From the NCBI RefSeq assembly GCF_017912535.1, contig NZ_JAERQK010000006.1:124001-188000 (forward strand): a stretch of DNA of 64,000 nucleotides, in the 5' to 3' direction. Positions 57,486-64,000 of this stretch are shown in pieces (position 1 is the first letter of the stretch; each line of letters starts with the position of its first letter). A program made the position numbers and the translations under genes. A model generated the notes under the pieces. It saw nothing but the letters and a program-made list of their open reading frames with translations, was not told where the DNA came from and made no database searches. This DNA comes from Motiliproteus sediminis (GTDB taxonomy: Bacteria; Pseudomonadota; Gammaproteobacteria; Pseudomonadales; Balneatricaceae).

Positions 57486-58745
57486 TTACTTGCGCTTCAT
57501 CGACATGAAGAACTCGTCGTTGGTTTTAAAGTCCTTCAGTTTGTCGATCACGAACTCAATCGCCGCGGTGTCTTCCATGGAATCCAGCAACTTGCGCAGG
57601 ATCCACATCCGTTGCAGTTCGTCTTCCTGGGTCAACAGCTCTTCGCGACGGGTGCCGGAGCGGCGAATATTCATCGCCGGGAAAACCCGCTTCTCTGCCG
57701 CTTTGCGGTCCAGATGCAGTTCCGAGTTACCGGTACCCTTGAACTCCTCGAAGATCACCTCGTCCATCTTGGAACCGGTATCCACCAGCGCGGTGGCGAT
57801 GATGGTCAGGCTGCCGCCCTCTTCGATGTTACGCGCGGCACCGAAAAAGCGCTTGGGACGCTCCAGCGCATGCGCGTCGACACCACCGGTCAGGACCTTG
57901 CCGGACGACGGGATCACCGTGTTGTAGGCGCGTGCCAGACGAGTGATGGAGTCGAGCAGGATCACCACGTCCTTTTTGTGTTCAACCAGACGCTTGGCCT
58001 TCTCCAGCACCATTTCGGCCACCTGCACGTGGCGCGCCGGCGGCTCGTCAAAGGTACTGGCAACCACTTCACCACGCACGGTGCGCTGCATCTCGGTCAC
58101 CTCTTCCGGGCGCTCATCGATCAGCAACACGATCATGTAGCACTCGGGGTTGTTACGGGTGATGGAGTTGGCGATATTCTGCAGCATCAGCGTCTTGCCC
58201 GCCTTCGGCGGCGACACGATCAGGGCGCGCTGGCCTTTACCCATGGGGCAAACCAGATCGATAACCCGAGCGGTAATATCTTCGGTACTGCCGTTGCCAA
58301 GCTCCATGCGCAGGCGATCCTGAGCAAATAGCGGGGTGAGGTTTTCAAACAGTATCTTGTTCTTGGCTCGCTCCGGGCGATCAAAGTTGATCTCCGACAC
58401 CTTCAGCAGGGCGAAATAACGCTCCCCATCTTTGGGCGGACGAATTTTGCCCGAGATTGTGTCGCCCTTGCGCAGGTTGAAGCGACGAATCTGGCTGGGA
58501 GAGACATAGATATCGTCGGGACCGGCAAGATAGGAGCTGTCCGCCGAACGCAGGAAGCCAAAGCCATCCTGCAAAATTTCCAACACGCCGTCACCGTAGA
58601 TGTCCTCGCCGCTTTTCGCGTGTTTCTTGAGGATGGAGAAGATAACGTCCTGTTTGCGGGAACGAGCCAGGTTGTCGAGGCCCATCTCCGATGCGATTTC
58701 CAGCAGCTCGGCTACGGGTTTTAATTTCAGTTCACTGAGATTCAT
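57486..58745 (-). CDS. rho: Transcription termination factor Rho
   Basis: A 419-residue hexameric RNA helicase. The N-terminal RNA-binding fold (about 48-125) includes [20 protein letters not shown]. The Walker A site is [12 protein letters not shown] (about 180), followed by the DEXX-like [14 protein letters not shown] and the R-loop region. It follows trxA after a 210-base structured leader. The start codon has no strong ribosome site, which fits a controlled gene. Confidence 0.99.
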   Translation of the reverse strand: MNLSELKLKPVAELLEIASEMGLDNLARSRKQDVIFSILKKHAKSGEDIYGDGVLEILQDGFGFLRSADSSYLAGPDDIYVSPSQIRRFNLRKGDTISGKIRPPKDGERYFALLKVSEINFDRPERAKNKILFENLTPLFAQDRLRMELGNGSTEDITARVIDLVCPMGKGQRALIVSPPKAGKTLMLQNIANSITRNNPECYMIVLLIDERPEEVTEMQRTVRGEVVASTFDEPPARHVQVAEMVLEKAKRLVEHKKDVVILLDSITRLARAYNTVIPSSGKVLTGGVDAHALERPKRFFGAARNIEEGGSLTIIATALVDTGSKMDEVIFEEFKGTGNSELHLDRKAAEKRVFPAMNIRRSGTRREELLTQEDELQRMWILRKLLDSMEDTAAIEFVIDKLKDFKTNDEFFMSMKRK

Positions 58746-58955
58746 AAGGCTGTGTGTAACGTGCGCAAAGGCACTGATAAAAGATGGAGGATTGGAGGGA
58801 GATCTGGATACGGCTGGCGAGCGGCTAGACCGTCGCTGCAGTCATTCTCGCCGCTAACCGTGCAGTTTGCAACCTTGGTTGCGTGAATCCGGTCCTGATA
58901 CGGAGGGATTCGGGCGAGTACTCGAAAAATTCAACCCCGGGTACTCGCCAGTTCA
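58746..58955 (-). promoter_or_regulatory. Structured trxA-rho intergenic leader
   Basis: The gap holds consecutive inverted repeats: GGCGAGTAC/GTACTCGCC (58913-58949, just past trxA), GAATCC/GGATTC (58885-58911) and GCAACC/GGTTGC (58869-58882). Closer to rho, the RNA (58770-58806) is C-rich and G-poor (CTCCCTCCAATCCTCC), like a Rho utilisation site. Rho autoregulation through its leader is known in E. coli; the link here is inference. Confidence 0.5.
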
Positions 58956-59282
58956 TCAGATATTGCTGTCGAGGAAGGCGGTCAGCTGGGACTTGGATAA
59001 CGCTCCCACCTTGGTGGCCTCAACGCTGCCGTTCTTGAACAACATCAGGGTCGGGATACCGCGAATGCCGAACTTCGGCGGCGTCTCGCCATTTTCGTCG
59101 ATGTTCAGCTTGCAGACCTTCAGGCGATCCCCGTAGTCCTTGGCGACCTCTTCGAGAACCGGCGCGATCATCTTGCACGGGCCGCACCACTCTGCCCAAT
59201 AGTCGACCAGCACCGCACCGTCAGCTTTCAGGACTTCGTCCTCGAAGCTGGCGTCGGTAACGTTAATAATTGATTCACTCAT
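58956..59282 (-). CDS. trxA: Thioredoxin 1
   Basis: A 108-residue thioredoxin with the active site WCGPC ([15 protein letters not shown]) and the cis-proline in GIPTLMLF. It reduces ribonucleotide reductase, methionine sulfoxide reductase and other disulfides. ATG 59282 ([14 protein letters not shown]) is the family start. It is followed by rho, as in E. coli. Confidence 0.98.
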   Translation of the reverse strand: MSESIINVTDASFEDEVLKADGAVLVDYWAEWCGPCKMIAPVLEEVAKDYGDRLKVCKLNIDENGETPPKFGIRGIPTLMLFKNGSVEATKVGALSKSQLTAFLDSNI

Positions 59283-59448
59283 AAATTCGTGTCTCCAGAG
59301 TACGGGCGTACTGAACTGATCGCCCATCATAGCCGAAAGGGGAGGCTTAGCAAATGTCTACCTTGGTCGCCGCCCGTTAACACCCCTGCACCGCAACAGA
59401 CGAAAAATAATGGCGGCAGCGCAACCGTTTTTCAAGGCCCTGCCGGGT

Positions 59449-60324
59449 TTAATGAGCCTGCCCGGGGGCATCCGGAGTTACCGCGGCGGAAAATAGCGCA
59501 CCTACATCCACCGCATCGAAGCGGTAGCTCTGATTGCAAAACTGGCAATCGATTTCGATATGCCCCTGTTCGGCAACAATCTCCTCAAGCTCGGCCTGAG
59601 GCACGCTACGCAGGGCGTTAAGGCTGCGTTCACGGGAGCAATCACAGCGAAAGCGCAAGGAGTCGGCCTCATACATCCGCACCTGCTCTTCGTGGAACAA
59701 ACGGAACAGCATCGGCTCATTATCCAGCCCCAAGAGCTCGTCATCGGTGAGCGTATCACCGAGGCAGGTAATTCGATCCCAGTCTTCACCGTCAGCGCTC
59801 TTGTCTCCGGGCAAGGCTTGCAGCAGAAACCCAGCGGCCCGCTGCCCGTCGGCTGCCAGCTTGATCCGCGTCGCCAGCTGCTCGGAATGCTCGAAGTACT
59901 GTTCCAAACACTGGGCCAGCGCATCGCCGCTCATCGGCACAATCCCCTGGTAGCGTTTGCCCTGATCCGGCTCGATGGTGATCGCCAGCTGGCCCTTACC
60001 CAGCAGCGCGATCAACCCTTGCTGGTCCGCCAAGGCGTCGTTCCAGCGGGCAATGGCGCGCAGGTCGCGCTGATGATTACACTCCGCCATCAGCAGCGAC
60101 ACTGGCCCGTCTCCGATCGCCTGCAGACTCAAGCGCCCCTCAAACTTCAGGGTGGAACTCAAAAGCCCCACGGCCGCCAGCATCTCGCCCAGCAGTTCCT
60201 GCACCACCTCCGGGTAGGTATGGCGCGCCAGGGCATCGTGATAGCTATGCTCAAGCCCCACTAACACCCCACGCAGGTCGGCGTTATCAAAAATAAAACG
60301 TTGAATTTGATCAGGATTACTCAT
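59449..60324 (-). CDS. hslO: Redox-regulated chaperone Hsp33
   Basis: A 291-residue holdase activated by oxidation. The C-terminal redox switch shows four zinc-binding cysteines as RCDCSRE and CQFCNQ. The N-terminal domain starts DQIQRFIFDNADLRGVLVGL. It lies 107 bases after hslR in the yrfG-hslR-hslO order of E. coli. Confidence 0.96.
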   Translation of the reverse strand: MSNPDQIQRFIFDNADLRGVLVGLEHSYHDALARHTYPEVVQELLGEMLAAVGLLSSTLKFEGRLSLQAIGDGPVSLLMAECNHQRDLRAIARWNDALADQQGLIALLGKGQLAITIEPDQGKRYQGIVPMSGDALAQCLEQYFEHSEQLATRIKLAADGQRAAGFLLQALPGDKSADGEDWDRITCLGDTLTDDELLGLDNEPMLFRLFHEEQVRMYEADSLRFRCDCSRERSLNALRSVPQAELEEIVAEQGHIEIDCQFCNQSYRFDAVDVGALFSAAVTPDAPGQAH

Positions 60325-60431
60325 AGGGATTTGAAAACCGGAACAGATGTCATAAAGGCAGCGGCCCGCCGCCGGATGCGAGAGTCATTATATCTGATTT
60401 AAGAATCACTGTAGCCTGCAGACCCTGCCCG

Positions 60432-60839
60432 CTAGTCCAGCGAGCGATGTTTAAAGTCGTCGATCCGGCGGCGGTCGCGTTTGGTCGGGCGACCGCTGTC
60501 GAATGGCGTAGCAGCGCGTTCGGCACGACGACGGGCAGCGTTTTCCTCGCGCTGGCGCGCGCTCTGCTCGGTTTCCCGATAGAGCAGCGCGGCCTCAGGA
60601 GCACCGCGACGCTGGTCAGACAGCGCAATCACCTCGACCACTTTTTCGTCCCACCCCTGGCGAATTTTCAACTCAGCCCCCACCTCCACTAGCTTGCTCA
60701 CTTTGGAGCGCGCGCCGTTGTAATGCACCTTGCCGCCTTCGATGGCCTGCTTGGCCTGACCGCGGGTTTTGAAGAACCGGGCCGCCCACAACCACTTGTC
60801 GAGACGGACCTTAAGGGGGTTATCCTGCTGCATGCTCAT
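60432..60839 (-). CDS. hslR: Heat-shock protein 15
   Basis: A 135-residue S4-domain protein (VRLDKWLWAARFFKTRGQAK) with a basic C-terminal tail (ERAATPFDSGRPTKRDRRR). Hsp15 binds free 50S subunits carrying stalled nascent chains. ATG 60839 overlaps the yrfG stop (ATGA); ATG 60833 is also possible. Confidence 0.95.
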   Translation of the reverse strand: MSMQQDNPLKVRLDKWLWAARFFKTRGQAKQAIEGGKVHYNGARSKVSKLVEVGAELKIRQGWDEKVVEVIALSDQRRGAPEAALLYRETEQSARQREENAARRRAERAATPFDSGRPTKRDRRRIDDFKHRSLD

Positions 60840-61495
60840 CGGGCTGTCGGACTGTGATCGCGGAAGTGCTGAATGCCGACAAAATCGCTATCGTCACGGG
60901 GTGGCTGCTGACTGTCCGGCTGGGCAATACTGCGCAGGTAGCCGATACCGTAGCGCTCGGCCGAACGCAGCACCGGCAGGCTGTCGTCAATTAATAAAGT
61001 GCGCGCCGGCTCAAACGGCTCGTCAGCGCGAAGCTGATCCCAAAAAGCGGGATCTTCCTTCGGTAACCCGTAGTCGTGTGAGCAGATAATACGGTCAACG
61101 TAGCCGTCGAGACCGGTCCGGGCCAGCTTCAGATCCAGACTCTTGCGATGCGCATTGGTGACGATCACCGCACGCTTGCCGGCGCCGCGCAGATCACGCA
61201 GAAACTCCTGCACGTGCGGTCTGAAGGCGACTTTGTCGGCGATTTCGGCCTTCAGCGCGGCGATATCGACCGCCAGCTCGTCCGACCAGAAGTCGACGCA
61301 GTACCAGTTGAGCGACCCCTGTTCTTTCATGATACGCTCTAGCAACTGCTGGCGAGCCAGTTCCGGCTCCACGCCGTGAATAGCAGCAAATCGTCGTGGC
61401 AGGTGCTCAAGCCAGAAGTAGCTGTCGAAATGCAGATCCAGCAGCGTGCCGTCCATATCCAACAGCACCGTATCGATGGCATTCCAATCAAGCAT
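60836..61495 (-). CDS. yrfG: GMP/IMP nucleotidase, HAD family
   Basis: A 219-residue HAD hydrolase with nucleophile motif LLDMDGTLLDLHFDSYFW, the conserved VIVTNAHRKSLDLK loop and acidic motif LLIDDSLPVLRSAERYG. The match to YrfG (GMP/IMP 5'-nucleotidase) is supported by its place ahead of hslR. It is divergent from nudE across a 37-base gap. Confidence 0.9.
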   Translation of the reverse strand: MLDWNAIDTVLLDMDGTLLDLHFDSYFWLEHLPRRFAAIHGVEPELARQQLLERIMKEQGSLNWYCVDFWSDELAVDIAALKAEIADKVAFRPHVQEFLRDLRGAGKRAVIVTNAHRKSLDLKLARTGLDGYVDRIICSHDYGLPKEDPAFWDQLRADEPFEPARTLLIDDSLPVLRSAERYGIGYLRSIAQPDSQQPPRDDSDFVGIQHFRDHSPTAR

Positions 61496-61532
61496 AACGA
61501 CACCCAGACAACCGACAAATTAAGCGCTCAGT

Positions 61533-62090
61533 ATGCCGATAAAACCTACGCTTTTGAAGAAGCGCTCCGTCGCCCGCAGCCGCCTGTTCGAGGTGGAAGC
61601 GCTGGACCTTCAGTTCAGCAACGGCGCGACCCGCACCTATGAACGACTGGCACCAAAGCGCCATGGCGCCGTGATGGTTATCGCCCTGCAAGACGCCGAT
61701 ACCGTGCTGCTGATTCGCGAATACGCTGCCGGTTTTGATGACTACCTGCTGACACTACCCAAGGGGCTGATCGATCCCGGAGAAACCGCGTCAGAGGCTG
61801 CCAACCGCGAGCTCAAAGAGGAGACGGGCTTCGGCGCCCGCCAGATCCGTCCAATCAAAAGCCTGACCACCTCCCCCAATTACATGAGCCACCGTATCGA
61901 AGTACTGGTGGCAGAAGAACTCTACCCCGAGCGCCTGCCGGGGGACGAGCCGGAAGAACTCGAAGTCGTCCCCTGTCCGATTAGCGAGCTGCCTCTGCTG
62001 ATGGCTTCGGCCGAACTGGAAGAAGCGCGCGTCATTGCCGCCCTGATGCTGTGGCTGCATCAGGAACGGCCGGAGGTACTCTGCCGGTGA
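61533..62090 (+). CDS. nudE: ADP compounds hydrolase NudE
   Basis: A 185-residue Nudix enzyme with a complete Nudix box (GLIDPGETASEAANRELKEE) acting on NADH, ADP-ribose and Ap3A in E. coli. It is coupled to cysQ by a GTGA overlap, an arrangement that pairs two nucleotide-recycling enzymes. Confidence 0.93.
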   Translation: MPIKPTLLKKRSVARSRLFEVEALDLQFSNGATRTYERLAPKRHGAVMVIALQDADTVLLIREYAAGFDDYLLTLPKGLIDPGETASEAANRELKEETGFGARQIRPIKSLTTSPNYMSHRIEVLVAEELYPERLPGDEPEELEVVPCPISELPLLMASAELEEARVIAALMLWLHQERPEVLCR

Positions 62091-62914
62091 AGCTCGATTG
62101 CTGCCAGCTCCGCCCCCAGGTGGTCCGTATAGCTCGTGAAGCGGGTGCGGTTATCCTCGCATTTTACGAGGGCCGTCGAGCGCTGTCGGTGGAACAGAAA
62201 GCCAACGACACCCCGCTCACCGCCGCCGACCTGGCGGCCCACGACCTGATCTGCGCCAGTCTGGCTCACCTGACACCGGACCTGCCGGTACTTTCGGAAG
62301 AATCCCCGCCGGCAGTCGAGCGCCGCCAGTGGCGACGCTACTGGCTCGTTGACCCGCTGGATGGCACCAAGGAGTTTCTTAAACGCAACGGTGAATTCAC
62401 CGTCAATATCGCCCTGATCGATGACGGCGTACCGGTTTTGGGGGTGGTGCATGTACCGGTCAGCGGCTCCACCTACAGTAGCGAAAGCCGCCACCGGGCG
62501 TTCAAGCAAATCGCCCAAGGGCGCGAACAGCAGATACACACCCGCCCGTTAAACCGATACAAACCACTGGACGTGGTGGTCAGCCGCAGCCATGCCGACC
62601 CGCGTCTTGAAGACTGCCTCGCGCCATTAACCCGTATCGCTCCGATCTCTATGGTCGGAGTCGGTAGTTCGCTCAAACTCTGCCTGATCGCCGAGGGACT
62701 GGCCGACCTGCACCTGCGCCTTGGGCCCACCTCGGAATGGGATACCGCCGCCGCTCACGCGGTGCTGGAGGCCGCCGGAGGGCAGGTGTGCGATTTGCAT
62801 CTCGAACCACTGCGCTACAACCAGAACACGAGCCTGCTGAATCCGGACTTTTTAGCTTGCGGCGACTACCGCTTCGACTGGTCCGCATATATCCGCCCGC
62901 CAACAGGGGCCTAG
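62087..62914 (+). CDS. cysQ: 3'(2'),5'-bisphosphate nucleotidase CysQ
   Basis: A 275-residue member of the inositol monophosphatase family that removes 3'-phosphate from PAP formed in sulfate assimilation. Metal-binding motifs are LSEESPP, LVDPLDGTKEFLKRNGEFTV and the C-terminal SEWDTAAAHAVLEAAGG. I use GTG 62087, which overlaps the nudE stop and has GGAGG about ten bases upstream; an earlier in-frame start lies inside nudE. Confidence 0.94.
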   Translation: MKLDCCQLRPQVVRIAREAGAVILAFYEGRRALSVEQKANDTPLTAADLAAHDLICASLAHLTPDLPVLSEESPPAVERRQWRRYWLVDPLDGTKEFLKRNGEFTVNIALIDDGVPVLGVVHVPVSGSTYSSESRHRAFKQIAQGREQQIHTRPLNRYKPLDVVVSRSHADPRLEDCLAPLTRIAPISMVGVGSSLKLCLIAEGLADLHLRLGPTSEWDTAAAHAVLEAAGGQVCDLHLEPLRYNQNTSLLNPDFLACGDYRFDWSAYIRPPTGA

Positions 62915-63083
62915 CGACCCCCGCCCGAAGCGCCTCGGGCACGGCTACAGCCGCAGCTGATGCCGATCGGCCCAGCGCCGGGAATTTTTCTCCATTCGAT
63001 CTCGCCAGTACCGCCGATCTATGAGCTAAGCTATTGTTCGTGATACTGACTTTTGCGGATGCGAAATTCCCGACCAAAACGGT

Positions 63084-63112
63084 ATGACATATGTCAATCG
63101 AGCTGTTATGAT
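63084..63112 (+). promoter_or_regulatory. sodB promoter with overlapping palindrome
   Basis: ATGACA (63084-63089), a 17-base spacer and TATGAT (63107-63112). The perfect palindrome TGACATATGTCA (63085-63096) covers the -35 element and could bind a dimeric regulator. The remainder of the 284-base gap after cysQ shows no gene. Confidence 0.6.
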
Positions 63113-63198
63113 CAGCCCACTTGGAACGTTTGGCGATCAATAACGTCACTATGTTCAGTGAAAATTACCATGTAACAGGATAGAAACAGGTACACATC

Positions 63199-63783
63199 AT
63201 GAGCTTCGAACTTCCTCCTCTGCCCTACGCAAAAGATGCGCTGGAACCCCACATCTCTTCCGAGACCCTGGACTACCACCACGGCAAGCACCACAACACC
63301 TACGTGGTTAAACTGAACGGACTCGTACCCGGCACCGAATACGAAGGCAAGAGCCTGGAAGAGATCATCACCTCGGCGCCAGCCGGCGGTGTATTCAATA
63401 ACGCCGCCCAGATCTGGAACCACACCTTCTATTGGCACTGCCTCTCCCCCAACGGTGGCGGTGCGGCAACGGGCGCGGTGGCTGATGCCGTCAACAACGC
63501 TTTCGGCTCGTTTGACGAGTTCAAAGCCAAGTTCACCGACAGCGCCATCAACAACTTCGGTTCCAGCTGGACCTGGCTGGTGAAAAACGCCGACGGTTCA
63601 CTGGCGATCGTCAACACCAGCAATGCCGGCTGCCCGCTGACCGAAGGCCAGACCCCGCTGCTGACCGTTGACCTGTGGGAGCACGCCTACTACATCGACT
63701 ACCGCAACCTGCGCCCCAACTATATGGAAGCGTTCTGGGCACTGGTTAACTGGGACTTTGTTAACGAGAATCTGGCCAAGTAA
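63199..63783 (+). CDS. sodB: Iron superoxide dismutase
   Basis: A 194-residue Fe-type SOD. Metal ligands are the His in LDYHHGKHH, the His in NHTFYWHCL, and Asp/His in TVDLWEHAYYIDY. The AAQIWNHTFYWHC context and length favour iron over manganese. It is monocistronic, between its own promoter and a terminator, with a roughly 80-base leader. Confidence 0.98.
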   Translation: MSFELPPLPYAKDALEPHISSETLDYHHGKHHNTYVVKLNGLVPGTEYEGKSLEEIITSAPAGGVFNNAAQIWNHTFYWHCLSPNGGGAATGAVADAVNNAFGSFDEFKAKFTDSAINNFGSSWTWLVKNADGSLAIVNTSNAGCPLTEGQTPLLTVDLWEHAYYIDYRNLRPNYMEAFWALVNWDFVNENLAK

Positions 63784-63800
63784 GCCCGCGGTTGATACCA

Positions 63801-63828
63801 AAAAGGCCCCTTTAAGGGGCCTTTTTTG
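63801..63828 (+). terminator. sodB terminator
   Basis: Stem GGCCCC/GGGGCC, extended by A/T pairs, followed by six T, 18 bases past the sodB stop. Confidence 0.9.
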
Positions 63829-63911
63829 TGCCGGCTGGAAAGGCGGCAGAGATCAGGCGCCTATCATGGCCTTCAATTGAACTAAGCCCAACTCATCTGC
63901 TCTGAATAATC

Positions 63912-64000
63912 ATGAACAATCTAACTAAACCATCTCGCCGCCAATTCCTGTTATCTGCGCTGCTGCTCCCTTTCTCCTCGTTGGCACGTTCCGGGCAACC
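63912..64000 (+). CDS. Start of a protein with a Tat-like signal peptide
   Basis: An open frame from ATG 63912 runs off the window after 29 codons. It encodes a twin-arginine-like motif (PSRRQFLL) followed by a hydrophobic stretch (SALLLPFSSLA), so the product is probably exported, perhaps through the Tat system. Function cannot be told from this fragment. Confidence 0.5.
   Translation, partial: MNNLTKPSRRQFLLSALLLPFSSLARSGQ

Overview
The window is a gene-dense chromosomal segment of a gammaproteobacterium, most likely from the Pseudomonadales/Oceanospirillales side. The evidence is the gene order: thrU-tyrU-glyT-thrT-tufB-trpT-secE-nusG-rplKAJL-rpoBC-rpsLG-fusA-tufA, then birA-coaX-SPOR gene-tRNAs, ygfB-pepP-ubiH-ubiI-gcvTH divergent from zapA-ssrS-fau, hemCDXY beside argH, and trxA-rho. 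A FimX-type protein and a Na+/solute-symporter-linked histidine kinase with a small upstream membrane gene also fit the Pseudomonas-like lineages. Genus cannot be fixed from sequence alone. No phage, transposon, integron, CRISPR or defence locus is visible, and no gene-free stretch exceeds 300 bases.

Layout. 1-1191: 3' part of a degenerate GGDEF/EAL (FimX-like) gene. 1443-22072, minus strand: the translation/transcription block (four tRNAs, tufB, tRNA-Trp, secE, nusG, L11-L1-L10-L7/L12, RNA polymerase beta and beta', S12, S7, EF-G, EF-Tu), ending in a second, divergent EF-G gene. 22102-28450, minus: SPOR protein, coaX, birA, folA, a lipoprotein, thyA, lgt and a TauE/SafE permease. 28524-32916: an NRDE-family gene, ptsP-rppH (minus) and a HAD phosphatase. 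33061-41457, minus: tas, rlmI, gcvH, gcvT, ubiI, ubiH, pepP, ygfB. 41621-42977, plus: a ZapB-like gene, zapA, 6S RNA, fau.

42974-48450, minus: a tiny membrane protein, a 1308-residue symporter-sensor kinase, its small upstream membrane gene (too short for usual ORF cut-offs) and an AEC permease. 48567-55787: a GcvR-like ACT protein, argH, hemCDXY and a flavin reductase. 55802-63783: ubiD, rho, trxA, hslO-hslR-yrfG, nudE-cysQ and sodB. The window closes inside a gene with a twin-arginine-like N-terminus.

Functional themes are translation and transcription machinery, one-carbon/folate metabolism (folA, thyA, gcvT, gcvH, fau), cofactor synthesis (coaX, birA, ubiH, ubiI, ubiD, hemC, hemD), envelope lipidation (lgt), nitrogen-PTS signalling (ptsP-rppH) and redox or heat stress (trxA, hslO, hslR, sodB). 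I found no clearly undescribed system. The best leads are regulatory: an 8-codon ORF linking the small membrane gene to the sensor kinase, a 14-bp hairpin ahead of tufB, a series of inverted repeats between trxA and rho, and palindromes at the gcvT and sodB promoters. The second EF-G gene placed after tufA is also notable.
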